From NCBI GenBank assembly GCA_014360895.1, contig JACIWQ010000023.1:1-36040 (forward strand): 36,040 bases of DNA, given 5' to 3'. The notes beneath the pieces were generated by a model that was not told the origin of the DNA, searched no databases, and saw only the letters and a program-made list of their open reading frames with translations. Shown in pieces: positions 9,757-18,699 of the stretch. This DNA is from Thermoflexales bacterium. Its GTDB lineage: Bacteria > Chloroflexota > Anaerolineae > B4-G1 > DUEL01. Position 1 is the first letter of the stretch; each line of letters begins with the position of its first letter. The position numbers and the translations under genes were made by a program.

Positions 9757-11520
9757 ATGCTACCCGATGACCCCCTCCGCCGGATTCTCTACGTAGACCT
9801 CTCCCGCCGCCGCTTCTGGGTGGCGGACCGCCCCGACCTCTTTGAGGACGGCCTGGGCGGCGCGGGTGTTGCCATCCGTCTCCTGGAGGAGGAATGCCCG
9901 CCCGGTGCCGACCCCCTGGGGCCCGAGAACCCCGTCATCCTCGCCGTCGGGCCCCTGGTCGGCCTTTTCCCCATGGCCTCCAAGACGGTGGCGATGTTCA
10001 AATCCCCCCACACCGGTAACCTGGGGGAGAGCCACGCCGGGGGCCGCTCCGCCGTCGCCATCCGTATGGCCGGGTACGGCGCGGTTGTCCTACGGGGTGC
10101 CAGTCCCACCCCCGTCTACGTCGTCGTGGAGGGCGAGAACGTCTATTTCCGGGACGCTTCGGCCCTCTGGGGACTGCGTTCCAGCGCGACCGTCGGGCGG
10201 GTGATCCGGGAGCGGGAGCGCGGGGCGGGGGTCCGCACCATCATGCGCATCGGGCGGGCCGGAGAACGGGGCGTTACCTACGCCTGCGTCATTACCGAGA
10301 CCTACCGCCACTTTGGACGGCTGGGCCTGGGCGCCGTCTTTGGGAGCAAGAAACTGAAGGCCCTGGTCGTCTCCGGGCGGCGGGCCCTCCCCGTCGCCGA
10401 CCGCAGGGCCTACCGGGAGGCCTACGACGCGGTCTTCGGGGCCGCGACGGAGTCCCCCCTGATGCAGAAGTACCACGAACTGGGGACTGCGATGAACGTC
10501 CTCCCGCTGGATAGCATCGGCGCGCTCCCCACCCGCAACCTCCGGTCGGGCCGGTTTGAGGGGGCGGAGGCCATCTCCGGGGAGAACCTGGCCCGGGGCT
10601 ACCTGGGCCGCCGGGTCGCCTGTGCCCATTGCCCCGTCGCCTGCATCCACCTGGCCGCGCTGCGCATCCCCTATCCCAACGACCCCTACTTCTACAAGAC
10701 GGTCATGGTCGGCTACGACCACGAGCCCATCTACGCCGTCGGCTCCATGCTGGGGGTCGGCGACGTCGCCGGGATGCTGCGGATTATAGACGAGACGGAC
10801 GCGGCGGGGCTGGACGTGATGAGCACGGGCGTTGTCCTGGCCTGGGCGACGGAGGCGCTGGAGCGGGGGCTGATTTCTCTGCAGGAGACGGACGGCCTGC
10901 CTCTGGCCTGGGGGGATTGGGAGACGTACATCCGGGCGGTCGGGCGCATCGCGGACCCGCCCAACGACTTCTACCGGGCCCTGGGGCGGGGGGTGGAATA
11001 CGCGGCGTCGGTCTACGGCGGCGCCGACTTCGCGCTGGCCTTCGGCGGCAACGAGATGCCCGGCTACCACACCGGCCCCGGATGCCACCTGACCTACCTG
11101 ACGGGCGCGCGGCACAGCCACCTGGATAGCGCTGGCTACAGCCTGGACCAGCGCGCGGCGGCAAAGAAGGGGGAAACGCTGACGCCGGAGGGCGTGGCGG
11201 ATGCGCTGTGGGAGGAGGAAGCGTGGCGGCAGGTCCTGGCGAGCTTGGTCGTCTGCTTCTTCGCGCGCGGAGTCTACACCCCGGAGGTCGTCCAGCGGGC
11301 CCTGGCCGCTGCGGGGATGCCCCGCTCCGCCGACGACCTGGCCCGTCTGGGCGCGGAGACGCTGGCCCGCAAGCATGCCTTCAAGGTCCAGGAGGGGTTT
11401 GACCCGGCCGGGCTGCGCATCCCCCGCCGCATCCTGGAGACCCCCTCGCCCCTGGGCGTGCTGGAGGAGGAGTTCCTGCGGCGGGCCATCGCGCGGTTTT
11501 TTGAGAGAGGACGCGGATAA
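9757..11520 (+). CDS. aor: Aldehyde:ferredoxin oxidoreductase (tungsten/pterin family)
   Basis: RRILYVDLSRRRFWV, GPLVGLFPMASKTVAMFKSPHTGNLGESHAGG, GRAGERGVTYACVI, FGSKKLKALVVSG, CAHCPVACIH, GNEMPGYHTGPG. Confidence 0.92.
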   Translation: MLPDDPLRRILYVDLSRRRFWVADRPDLFEDGLGGAGVAIRLLEEECPPGADPLGPENPVILAVGPLVGLFPMASKTVAMFKSPHTGNLGESHAGGRSAVAIRMAGYGAVVLRGASPTPVYVVVEGENVYFRDASALWGLRSSATVGRVIRERERGAGVRTIMRIGRAGERGVTYACVITETYRHFGRLGLGAVFGSKKLKALVVSGRRALPVADRRAYREAYDAVFGAATESPLMQKYHELGTAMNVLPLDSIGALPTRNLRSGRFEGAEAISGENLARGYLGRRVACAHCPVACIHLAALRIPYPNDPYFYKTVMVGYDHEPIYAVGSMLGVGDVAGMLRIIDETDAAGLDVMSTGVVLAWATEALERGLISLQETDGLPLAWGDWETYIRAVGRIADPPNDFYRALGRGVEYAASVYGGADFALAFGGNEMPGYHTGPGCHLTYLTGARHSHLDSAGYSLDQRAAAKKGETLTPEGVADALWEEEAWRQVLASLVVCFFARGVYTPEVVQRALAAAGMPRSADDLARLGAETLARKHAFKVQEGFDPAGLRIPRRILETPSPLGVLEEEFLRRAIARFFERGRG

Positions 11521-11545
11521 ACGCGGACGAGCGCGGATTTATCCT
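11505..11545. repeat. Copy of the ATCCGCGTTTATCCGC-type interspersed repeat in reverse orientation
   Basis: gaggacgcggataaacgcggacgagcgcggattt; the AOR stop codon TAA (11518-11520) lies inside it. Confidence 0.8.
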
Positions 11546-11597
11546 AACCTGGGATTCTTCTTGCTCTTCTCCCTCTCTGTGCGGATGCAGGGGTTCG

Positions 11598-11606
11598 TGG
11601 TATAAT
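11598..11606 (+). promoter_or_regulatory. Candidate extended -10 element (TGGTATAAT)
   Basis: TGGTATAAT 5' of the lipoprotein gene at 11648; no convincing -35 at 17-bp spacing. Confidence 0.45.
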
Positions 11607-11647
11607 CTGGCAGTTTTGCCGCCACTTCATTGCCGGTGGAGGGAACT

Positions 11648-12286
11648 ATGACACCCAGCAACCCGCGCCCGCTTCTGCTGGTGCTGGCCCTGATCCTGCT
11701 GACGGCCTGTCGGGGGACATCGTCGGGCGTCCTCTTCTACGACCGCTTCGGCAACCCCGACAGCGGCTGGGGAAGCGAAAGCCGGGAATCCTACGACCGG
11801 GGCTACCAGGAAGGGGAGTACTTCATTGAAGTCTACGACCCCGACTGGTTCGTCTGGGCCGGGCCGGGGAAGCGGTTCGGCGATGTGGTGGTGGCTGTGG
11901 ATGCCCGTCGGGTCTCCGGGACGGGGGGCCACTTCGGCCTCATCTGCCGCTACCGGACGCCCGCCAACTTCTACTACTTCGCCATCACCGATGACGGCTA
12001 CTACGCCATCATACGGGTTCGGGATAGCCACCCCAAGATTCTCTCCGGCGCGGGCTTTCTGCCCTCCCCCGACATCCCGACCGGCGCGGCCGTCTACCAC
12101 CTCCGCGCCGTCTGCCAGGGGGAGCGCCTCCAACTCTTCGTCAACGACCGGCCGATTGCCTCCGTCACCGATCCGACCTTCCGCCAGGGCGACGTGGGCC
12201 TGGGGGTCGGCTCCGGACCGGAAGGCTCCGTCCGTGTCCACTTTGACAATTTCCGGGTGACCGCGCCCGAGGAGGAAGAACCATGA
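11648..12286 (+). CDS. Lipoprotein with a LamG/concanavalin-like (DUF1080-like) beta-sandwich
   Basis: Lipobox LILLTAC; DRFGNPDSGWG...YFYYFAITDDGYY...LRAVCQGERLQLFVNDRPIASV...GDVGLGVGSGPEGSVRVHFDNFRV pattern; upstream GGAGGGA. Confidence 0.75.
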   Translation: MTPSNPRPLLLVLALILLTACRGTSSGVLFYDRFGNPDSGWGSESRESYDRGYQEGEYFIEVYDPDWFVWAGPGKRFGDVVVAVDARRVSGTGGHFGLICRYRTPANFYYFAITDDGYYAIIRVRDSHPKILSGAGFLPSPDIPTGAAVYHLRAVCQGERLQLFVNDRPIASVTDPTFRQGDVGLGVGSGPEGSVRVHFDNFRVTAPEEEEP

Positions 12287-12900
12287 AACACCCGGGGTAT
12301 GGAATTCTCTGCCTCCTCTGCGCCTCCCTTCTCCTGAGCGCGTGCGGCCCGAAGGGCGACCTCCCCTGGGAGGAGGATTTCTCCGCTCCCGGTACCTGGA
12401 AACTGGAATCGGACGCGGCCGCCCGGGTCACCGTGGAGGGGGGCGTACTCCGGATTTCCATCGCGGCCTCCAACCAACTGGCCTGGGCCTCGGCCGGGAA
12501 GGACCTGCGGGACTTTCGTCTCACCGTGGAGGCCTCTCAGGTCGCCGGGCCCGATGATAACGAGTACGGCGTCCTGGTCCGGATGCAGGACCCCCGCAAT
12601 TTCTACGCCTTCTCCATCAGCGGCGACGGCTATTTCCTGGTGAGCCGGTTCGTGGACGGCGTCCGTCAGCCCCTGGGGGCCGACTGGGCTCCCTCCGACG
12701 CCGTCCATCCGGGAATCGGCACCAACACCCTGGAGGTCGTGGCCCAGGGGAATCGGTTAACCTTCGTCGTCAACGGCCAGCAACTGGCCCAGGTGGAGGA
12801 CGACCGGTTCTCTCACGGTGATATTGGTCTCTATGCAGGCAGTTTCTACGAAGGAGGAGTGGAGGTCCAGTTTGACAACCTTCGGGTCACCGCGCCGTAG
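12283..12900 (+). CDS. Lipoprotein paralogous to the preceding gene
   Basis: Lipobox SLLLSAC; NFYAFSISGDGYF...LEVVAQGNRLTFVVNGQQLAQVED...GDIGLYAGSFYEGGVEVQFDNLRVTAP aligns with the upstream ORF; ATGA overlap at 12283-12286. Confidence 0.75.
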   Translation: MKHPGYGILCLLCASLLLSACGPKGDLPWEEDFSAPGTWKLESDAAARVTVEGGVLRISIAASNQLAWASAGKDLRDFRLTVEASQVAGPDDNEYGVLVRMQDPRNFYAFSISGDGYFLVSRFVDGVRQPLGADWAPSDAVHPGIGTNTLEVVAQGNRLTFVVNGQQLAQVEDDRFSHGDIGLYAGSFYEGGVEVQFDNLRVTAP

Positions 12901-14692
12901 GCCAGACGAAGGGGACGAGGCCGCTGGTAACCTGGAATGGCTGGCGCTGCTGTTGACCGCTTTGCTGGCCTTTCTGGGCGCTTTCGGGCTGACTATGGCC
13001 TACGAGGCATGGTGCGCCGACCGCATCTACCCCGGCGTGTGGGTGGGGGACGTTCCGGTCGGCGGGCTGCGGCCGGAGGAGGCGGCCCGCCATCTCCAGG
13101 AGCGACTGGCCATTCCCCCCGTCCATCTGGTGGGCCCAGACCGGGCGTGGGATGCCCCCGCCGCCGACGTCGGCCTGCAACTGCTGGCGGATGCCACCGC
13201 CCGTGCCGCCTTCCGGGTGGGGCGGGGGCCGGAGGACGGCCCGCTCACCCACCTGTTGCTCCTTTTAGGCGGCTATTCCGTTGCCCCCATTCTCTCGTTT
13301 GACGAATCGGCGGCCCGCCTGTATCTGCAGGCGCTGGCGAAGGGGATAGATGTCCCGCCGGAGGATGCCACCCTCACCCTCCAGGGGCTGACGCCGGTCT
13401 CTACTCCGGCCCGCCCGGGCCGCGCGCTGGATGTGGAAGGGGCGCTCTTGGCTCTCCGCCAGTCTCTCCAGGACCCCCGGGGCGCCCGGGTGGAACTGGT
13501 CGTTCGGGAAGTCCCGCCGCAAATCACCGATGCCGAAGCTGCCCGTGCTCATGCGGAGGCCCTCCTCTCCGCGCCGTTCATCCTGCTCCTCCCGAATCCC
13601 CGCCAGGGCGACCCCGGCCCCTGGCCTCTGGCGCCAGAGGAACTGGCCCGGATGCTCACCACCACCGTCCAGGGCGGCTACCTCGCCGTCACCCTGGACC
13701 GGGAGGCGCTGCGGGGAGTGCTGGAGGACATTGCCCCTTCTCTGGCAATAGAGCCGGTGGATGCCCGTTTTCACTTTGACCCGAGGACGGGCCAACTGGT
13801 GCCCATTTCTCCGTCGTCGCCCGGGCGGGCGCTGGACGTGGAGGCCAGCATAGAGAACATCCTGGCCGCCGCGGCGGCCGGTCAGCACACCGCGCCGCTG
13901 ACCCTGCGCACCGTCCCTCCCCGCTATCCCGATACGGCTACGGCGGAGGAACTGGGCATTCGGGAACAGGTCGCCGAAGGGGATTCGTACTTCATCGGCT
14001 CCCCCTCCGGCCGGGACCACAACATCCGCCTGGCCGCCAGCAAATTTGACGGACTGGTCATCGCCCCGGGCGAGACCTTCTCCTTTAACCGCTACCTGGG
14101 GGAAGTGAGCGCGGAGGCAGGGTACGACGAGGCCTACGTCACAATGGGGGAGCAGTTGGCCATAGAGGTCGGCGGGGGTATCTGCCAGGTCTCTACCACG
14201 GCGTTCCGGGCCGCGCTGCGCGGGGGGTATCCCATCGTGGAGCGCTGGGCCCATTACCACCGGGTCGGCTACTACGAATTGCGCGGCCACGGGCCGGGCC
14301 TGGATGCCACCGTCTATGCGCCCCTGGTGGACTTCAAATTCGTCAACGACCGCCCGACGGCGCTGCTGATAGAGACGGAGATAGAGGAAGCCAACCACCG
14401 GCTGATTTTCCGCTTCTACTCCACCGACGACGGGCGGCGGGTGGAGATCAAAGGGCCCGTCATCACCGACGAGACGGAGCCGGGCCCGCCCATTTATCAA
14501 CTGGACGAGAAACTCCCGCCGGGGACGGTGGTGGAATGGCAGACGGCGCAGAAAGGGCTGACGGCGACGGTGGAGCGGTGGGTGTATGATGCGGCGGGGA
14601 ATCTGCTCTACCACAACGTGTTCGTCAGCAAGTACGCGCCGCGCCGGGCGGCCTACCACTACGGCCCCGGCTATCAACCGCCGGAGGAATGA
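12872..14692 (+). CDS. VanW family protein with peptidoglycan-binding-like repeats (YoaR-like), N-terminal TM segment
   Basis: VanW motifs FSFNRYLGEVSAEAGYDEAYV, GGGICQVSTTAFRAAL, YYELRGHGPGLDATVYAPLVDFKFVNDRP; two repeated binding-like regions; TM LALLLTALLAFLGAFGL. TTG 12872 preceded by GGAGG (12861-12865) is the favoured start; the ORF track uses 12818. Confidence 0.85.
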   Translation: MTTFGSPRRRPDEGDEAAGNLEWLALLLTALLAFLGAFGLTMAYEAWCADRIYPGVWVGDVPVGGLRPEEAARHLQERLAIPPVHLVGPDRAWDAPAADVGLQLLADATARAAFRVGRGPEDGPLTHLLLLLGGYSVAPILSFDESAARLYLQALAKGIDVPPEDATLTLQGLTPVSTPARPGRALDVEGALLALRQSLQDPRGARVELVVREVPPQITDAEAARAHAEALLSAPFILLLPNPRQGDPGPWPLAPEELARMLTTTVQGGYLAVTLDREALRGVLEDIAPSLAIEPVDARFHFDPRTGQLVPISPSSPGRALDVEASIENILAAAAAGQHTAPLTLRTVPPRYPDTATAEELGIREQVAEGDSYFIGSPSGRDHNIRLAASKFDGLVIAPGETFSFNRYLGEVSAEAGYDEAYVTMGEQLAIEVGGGICQVSTTAFRAALRGGYPIVERWAHYHRVGYYELRGHGPGLDATVYAPLVDFKFVNDRPTALLIETEIEEANHRLIFRFYSTDDGRRVEIKGPVITDETEPGPPIYQLDEKLPPGTVVEWQTAQKGLTATVERWVYDAAGNLLYHNVFVSKYAPRRAAYHYGPGYQPPEE

Positions 14693-15300
14693 CCATGACC
14701 GACATGCCGTCTCCCATCCCTGTGGGGCGTATTCTGCAGGCCTCCAACCGGGGGTTCGTTGTGGGATGCCGGGCCATGCAGCGGGAGATTCCCGTCTTTG
14801 GCTCGTTCGTCCGGGCCGACATTCGCTCCTCCGATGCCGCCGTCTACGGCCTGATTTACAACGTCGCCCTCCGGGACGACCAGTTCGTCCGCCACATTGT
14901 GGTCGCCGAGCCGACGGAGGAGGTCGTCCGCGACCAGCAGGAGAACCGACAGGTGCCCATTGAGGTGAGCGTTCTGGCGGTAGGTTGTCGGATGGGGGAC
15001 CGCATCCTCCATTGTATCCCTCCCCAGCCGCCGGTGACAATGGACTTCCTTTATCAGTGCGCGCCCGGAGAGGTGCGGGAGTTTACCCGACGGCTGGACT
15101 ACTTCCGGCTCGTCCTGAGCGCGCGCGATGTTCCGGCGGACGAACTGCTGGTGGCCAGCCTGCGGTTTGCTGTGGCGGCCCGGCCGCCCGAAGAGCGGGA
15201 ACCGTTCCTGCTGGAAGCGGGGCGGGAACTGGCCCGGCTGCTGGGCAGCGACCTGCTGCGGCTGGAAGGGCTGCTGCGCCAGATAGCCTGGGGGCGATAG
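14689..15300 (+). CDS. HAS-barrel domain protein (HerA-associated-barrel-like)
   Basis: PIPVGRILQASNRGFVVGCR...PVFGSFVRADIRSSDAAVYGLIYNVALRDDQFVRHI...EVSVLAVGCRMGDRILHCIPPQPP resembles the HAS-barrel pattern; overlaps the VanW stop codon. Confidence 0.6.
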   Translation: MTMTDMPSPIPVGRILQASNRGFVVGCRAMQREIPVFGSFVRADIRSSDAAVYGLIYNVALRDDQFVRHIVVAEPTEEVVRDQQENRQVPIEVSVLAVGCRMGDRILHCIPPQPPVTMDFLYQCAPGEVREFTRRLDYFRLVLSARDVPADELLVASLRFAVAARPPEEREPFLLEAGRELARLLGSDLLRLEGLLRQIAWGR

Positions 15301-15307
15301 CGTTCAA

Positions 15308-15470
15308 TTGACAGGATTAACAGGATTGACAAGATTTTTGTTAAATTTCAGTTGACAGGATTAACAGGATTGACAAGATTTTTGTTAAATTTCAGTTGAC
15401 AGGATTAACAGGATTGACAAGATTTTTGTTAAATCCTGTCAATCCTGTCAATCCTGTCAATCCTATAATC
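15308..15470. repeat. Three tandem copies of a ~44-bp unit followed by an inverted 9-bp (CCTGTCAAT)n array
   Basis: ttgacaggattaacaggattgacaagatttttgttaaatttcag at 15308-15351 and 15352-15395, third copy partial from 15396, then cctgtcaat x3 capable of pairing with the acaggattgacagg arms. Confidence 0.93.
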
Positions 15471-15478
15471 CTGCGCAT

Positions 15479-15507
15479 TTGCTTCTCCCTTGCTCCTGGG
15501 GTATAAT
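15479..15507 (+). promoter_or_regulatory. Candidate sigma70-type promoter for rtcA: TTGCTT - 17 bp - TATAAT
   Basis: TTGCTT 15479-15484, TATAAT 15502-15507, 17-bp spacer; downstream leader carries a perfect hairpin. Confidence 0.5.
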
Positions 15508-15529
15508 CCCCTGCGTTCGGGGAGAGGGG

Positions 15530-15564
15530 GGATTTTGCGGCGGCCGAAGGCCGCCGCAAAATCC
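15530..15564 (+). promoter_or_regulatory. Perfect 16-bp inverted repeat (GGATTTTGCGGCGGCC-GAA-GGCCGCCGCAAAATCC) in the rtcA leader
   Basis: Arms 15530-15545 and 15549-15564 are exact reverse complements with a 3-nt spacer. Confidence 0.85.
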
Positions 15565-15589
15565 ATGCCCATCTGCGCGAGGAGGTTGG

Positions 15590-16648
15590 GTGGTCTCCAT
15601 AGACGGCTCCATCGGAGAGGGTGGGGGGCAGGTCCTGCGCACGGCGCTGACGCTCTCCGCGCTCACCGGCCAGCCGGTGGAAATGGTGAACATCCGCGCC
15701 GGGCGGCCCAATCCGGGCCTGCAACCCCAGCATTTAACGGCGGTGCAGGCCGCCGCCGCCATCTGCCGGGCCCGCGTGGAGGGGGCCGAACTGGGCAGCC
15801 AGACGCTGCGGTTTTTGCCCCAGAGTCCACCCATTCCGGGCACCTATGCCTTTGACGTGGCGGAAATCGCCGGGCGGGGGAGCGCGGGCGCCGTCGGCCT
15901 GGTCTTCCAGACGGTCTTTCTGCCGCTGGCGCTGGCCCCGGGCGAGAGCCGACTGACCTTGCGCGGCGGCACCCATGTCCCCTGGGCCCCGTCGGTGGAC
16001 TATCTCCGGGAGGTCTTTCTGCCCACGGTGGCCCGGATGGGCCTGGAGGCGGAGATAGACCTGGTCTCCTGGGGCTTCTACCCGGCGGGCGGCGGGGAGG
16101 TTCGGGTGCGGATTCGGGGGCACTCGGGCCCGCTATCTCCCATCGCCATGACCGACCGGGGGGCGGTCCGGCGGGTCTGGGGACGGGGAGTCGTCTCCAA
16201 CCTGCCGGCCCATATTCCTCAGCGGATGGTGGACCGGGCGCGCAACCTGCTGGCCCGCGCCGGCCTCAAGGCCGACCTGCAGCCGCTGGTGGTGCGGGGA
16301 GCTGGACCCGGGGCGGGTATCTTCCTGTTCGTCCAGTACGAACATGCCCTGGCTGGCTTCACCGCCTACGGGCGCAAGGGCTTGCCCGCCGACCAGGTCG
16401 CCCAGATGGCCTGCCAGGACCTGCTGGCCCATCATGAGGCTGGCGCGCCGGTGGACCCCCATCTGGCGGACCAACTTCTCCTCCCGATGGCGCTGGCCGG
16501 GGGCACTTCCCGGATCGCCACATCCGCTATCACGGGGCATTTGCTGACCAATCTGACCGTCCTTCAGGCCTTCCTCCCGATCCGGGCGACGGTGGAAGGT
16601 GAGGTAGGGAAGCCCGGAGTCGTGATTCTGGAGGCTACATCCGGATGA
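15590..16648 (+). CDS. rtcA: RNA 3'-terminal phosphate cyclase
   Basis: IDGSIGEGGGQVLRTALTLSALTGQPVEMVNIRAGRPNPGLQPQHLTAVQAAA and FYPAGGGEVRVRI. GTG 15590 follows GGAGG (15581-15585); the ORF-track start at 15479 overlaps the candidate promoter. Confidence 0.92.
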   Translation: MVSIDGSIGEGGGQVLRTALTLSALTGQPVEMVNIRAGRPNPGLQPQHLTAVQAAAAICRARVEGAELGSQTLRFLPQSPPIPGTYAFDVAEIAGRGSAGAVGLVFQTVFLPLALAPGESRLTLRGGTHVPWAPSVDYLREVFLPTVARMGLEAEIDLVSWGFYPAGGGEVRVRIRGHSGPLSPIAMTDRGAVRRVWGRGVVSNLPAHIPQRMVDRARNLLARAGLKADLQPLVVRGAGPGAGIFLFVQYEHALAGFTAYGRKGLPADQVAQMACQDLLAHHEAGAPVDPHLADQLLLPMALAGGTSRIATSAITGHLLTNLTVLQAFLPIRATVEGEVGKPGVVILEATSG

Positions 16649-17565
16649 TAGAACTGGTCTTTCTGGGCACGTCCGCATCGGCGCCCTCCATCCATCGGAA
16701 TCTCCCGTCCCAGATGGTGCTGTATCAGGACCATCGGTTTCTGATAGACTGCGGCGAGGGCACCCAGCGGCAGATTCTCCAGAGTGGGCTGGGGTTCAAG
16801 CGACTGAACCGTATCCTGCTGACCCACAGTCACCTGGACCACATCCTGGGCCTGGGTGGACTGATCTCCACCTTTGCCCGCTGGGAGACGATAGAGTATC
16901 TGGAAATTTACGGTGGACGGGCCACGCTGGAACGGGTCCGCGACCTCATCTTCGGTGTGGTCCTGCGGGGTGCCCAGCCGCCGATGGAACTGATTTTTGT
17001 GGAAGTGACCCCGGGGAAGATTCTGGAGGCCGATGACCTGGAGGTCTTCGCCTTCCCGGTCCAGCATCGGGGGTCGGGGTGCTTCGGCTATCTCTTCCGG
17101 GAGCGACCGCGCCGTCCCTTCCTGGTGGAGAAGGCGGAGGCGCTGGGGGTGCCCGCCGGGCCGGAGCGGCGGCGGTTGGTGGCCGGAGAGTCTGTCACCC
17201 TGCCCGATGGCCGGGTCGTCCACCCCGACCAGGTCCTGGGGCCTGCCCGGCCCGGGGCCTGCCTGGCCCACGTCGGCGACGCGGCTCGCACCGATGGTCT
17301 GGTGGAGTTTGTGCGGGAGGCCGACATGCTGGTCATTGAGGCCACGTATCTGGAAGCGGAAGCGGAGATGGCCCGGGAATTCGGCCATCTGACGGCCCGT
17401 CAGGCGGCCCTTCTGGCCCGGGAGGCCAACGTCCGCCAACTGGTGCTGACCCACATCTCCCGCCGCTACCGGGATTGGGAGGTGCTGGAGGAGGCGCAGG
17501 CTGTCTTTCCGGAGACCGTCATCGCCCGGGATTTTGACCGCTTCCAGATTGTGCGACAGCGATAG
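16645..17565 (+). CDS. rnz: Ribonuclease Z
   Basis: MIELVFLGTSASAPSIHRNLPSQMV, LIDCGEGTQRQI, ILLTHSHLDHILGLGGLI, FPVQHRGSGCFGYLFRE, LVLTHISRRY; ATGA overlap with the rtcA stop. Confidence 0.93.
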   Translation: MIELVFLGTSASAPSIHRNLPSQMVLYQDHRFLIDCGEGTQRQILQSGLGFKRLNRILLTHSHLDHILGLGGLISTFARWETIEYLEIYGGRATLERVRDLIFGVVLRGAQPPMELIFVEVTPGKILEADDLEVFAFPVQHRGSGCFGYLFRERPRRPFLVEKAEALGVPAGPERRRLVAGESVTLPDGRVVHPDQVLGPARPGACLAHVGDAARTDGLVEFVREADMLVIEATYLEAEAEMAREFGHLTARQAALLAREANVRQLVLTHISRRYRDWEVLEEAQAVFPETVIARDFDRFQIVRQR

Positions 17566-17670
17566 GAGGCCCCCCTGCGACCGGACATCCGGCACTGGCG
17601 AAAATCAAGATTTGTGGCATAATATCCGTTTGGTGTCCCTCACCCGCGCATTCTTCTCATAGGAGGAACG

Positions 17671-18246
17671 ATGAGCAAAGAGATGATAGAAATCCGCTGG
17701 CATGGCCGGGGAGGGCAGGGCGTGGTCACCGCCGGGAAACTCCTGGCCGAAACGGCCATGGGCGCCGGCCAGTACTTCCAGGCCTTCCCCGACTTCGGAC
17801 CGGAGCGGATGGGCGCTCCGATCCGCTCCTTCACCCGACTCAGTTCCAAGCCCATCACCATTCACTCCCAGATTGAGAACCCCGACGTGGTCCTGGTCCT
17901 GGATCCCACCCTCCTGGGCGCGGTCCCGGTGACGGAAGGACTGAAAGAGGACGGTATTCTCATCGTTAACACCTCTATGAGCCCCGAAGAGGTGCGCCGG
18001 ATAACCGGCTTCCGCACCGGCAAAGTCTTCACCGTGGACGCCAGCCACATCGCCATTGAGGAGATGGGCCGGGAAATCACCAACACCCCGATGCTGGGAG
18101 CGTTTGCCCGGGCCACTGGCCTCTTTGACCTGGACGCGCTGGAGAAGCAGGTCCGGGAGTGGTTCGGTGAGAAAGTCTCCCCCTCTGTTGTGGAGGCGAA
18201 CGTGCGCGTCCTGCGGCGCGCGGCTCAGGAACTGCGGGAAGGGTAA
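17671..18246 (+). CDS. porG: 2-oxoacid:ferredoxin oxidoreductase gamma subunit (PorG/KorC-like)
   Basis: IRWHGRGGQGVVTAGKLLAETAMGAGQYFQAFPDFGPERMGAPIRSFTRLS; AGGAGGAACG ATG. Confidence 0.92.
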   Translation: MSKEMIEIRWHGRGGQGVVTAGKLLAETAMGAGQYFQAFPDFGPERMGAPIRSFTRLSSKPITIHSQIENPDVVLVLDPTLLGAVPVTEGLKEDGILIVNTSMSPEEVRRITGFRTGKVFTVDASHIAIEEMGREITNTPMLGAFARATGLFDLDALEKQVREWFGEKVSPSVVEANVRVLRRAAQELREG

Positions 18247-18280
18247 CGGAATACGCAATACGCAGTACTCCGTATTCCGT
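18246..18280. repeat. Hairpin of the ACGGAATACG repeat family (10-bp perfect arms)
   Basis: acggaatacg (18246-18255) and cgtattccgt (18271-18280) are exact reverse complements; overlaps last base of the porG stop. Confidence 0.8.
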
Positions 18281-18315
18281 GCTCCGTTTGGTCAATTCCA
18301 CAGAGGAGTTCTGTC

Positions 18316-18666
18316 ATGGCACAGTTGAAAGGTTGGCGCGAGATTCCCATCGGCGGCGTCATCGTGGAGGCCGGGAACGCGGTAGAGTACAAGACAGGCG
18401 GCTGGCGGGCCTTCCGGCCGGTCTTCGGCCAGGCCCAGTGCATCCACTGTTTTCAGTGCTGGCTCTTCTGCCCCGATTCCAGCATCCTGGTGGACGCCGA
18501 GAACGAGAAGATGGTCGGCTTTGACCTGGACCACTGCAAGGGCTGCGGCATCTGCGCCTCGGTGTGCCCAGTCAACGCCAAAGTGATCCGTCAGGCGGGA
18601 GAGAAGGTGAACCGGGACGACCCCCGCCTGTGTATCCGGATGGTGGAAGAAGGCAAAGCGGAGTAG
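18316..18666 (+). CDS. porD: 2-oxoacid:ferredoxin oxidoreductase delta subunit (2x[4Fe-4S] ferredoxin)
   Basis: CIHCFQCWLFCPDSSI and CKGCGICASVCPVNA. Confidence 0.92.
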   Translation: MAQLKGWREIPIGGVIVEAGNAVEYKTGGWRAFRPVFGQAQCIHCFQCWLFCPDSSILVDAENEKMVGFDLDHCKGCGICASVCPVNAKVIRQAGEKVNRDDPRLCIRMVEEGKAE

Positions 18667-18687
18667 TGCAGGATTGATCCTGCTACT
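18662..18687. repeat. Palindromic element AGTAGTGCAGGATTGATCCTGCTACT overlapping the porD stop codon
   Basis: Arms pair with a 2-nt bulge; left arm includes TAG 18664-18666. Confidence 0.7.
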
Positions 18688-18699
18688 GGAGGAACAAGG

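Noticed and set aside
15308-15435. 44-bp direct repeats as a CRISPR or plasmid iteron array
   Set aside because: Repeats are contiguous without spacers, and no replication initiator gene is nearby.
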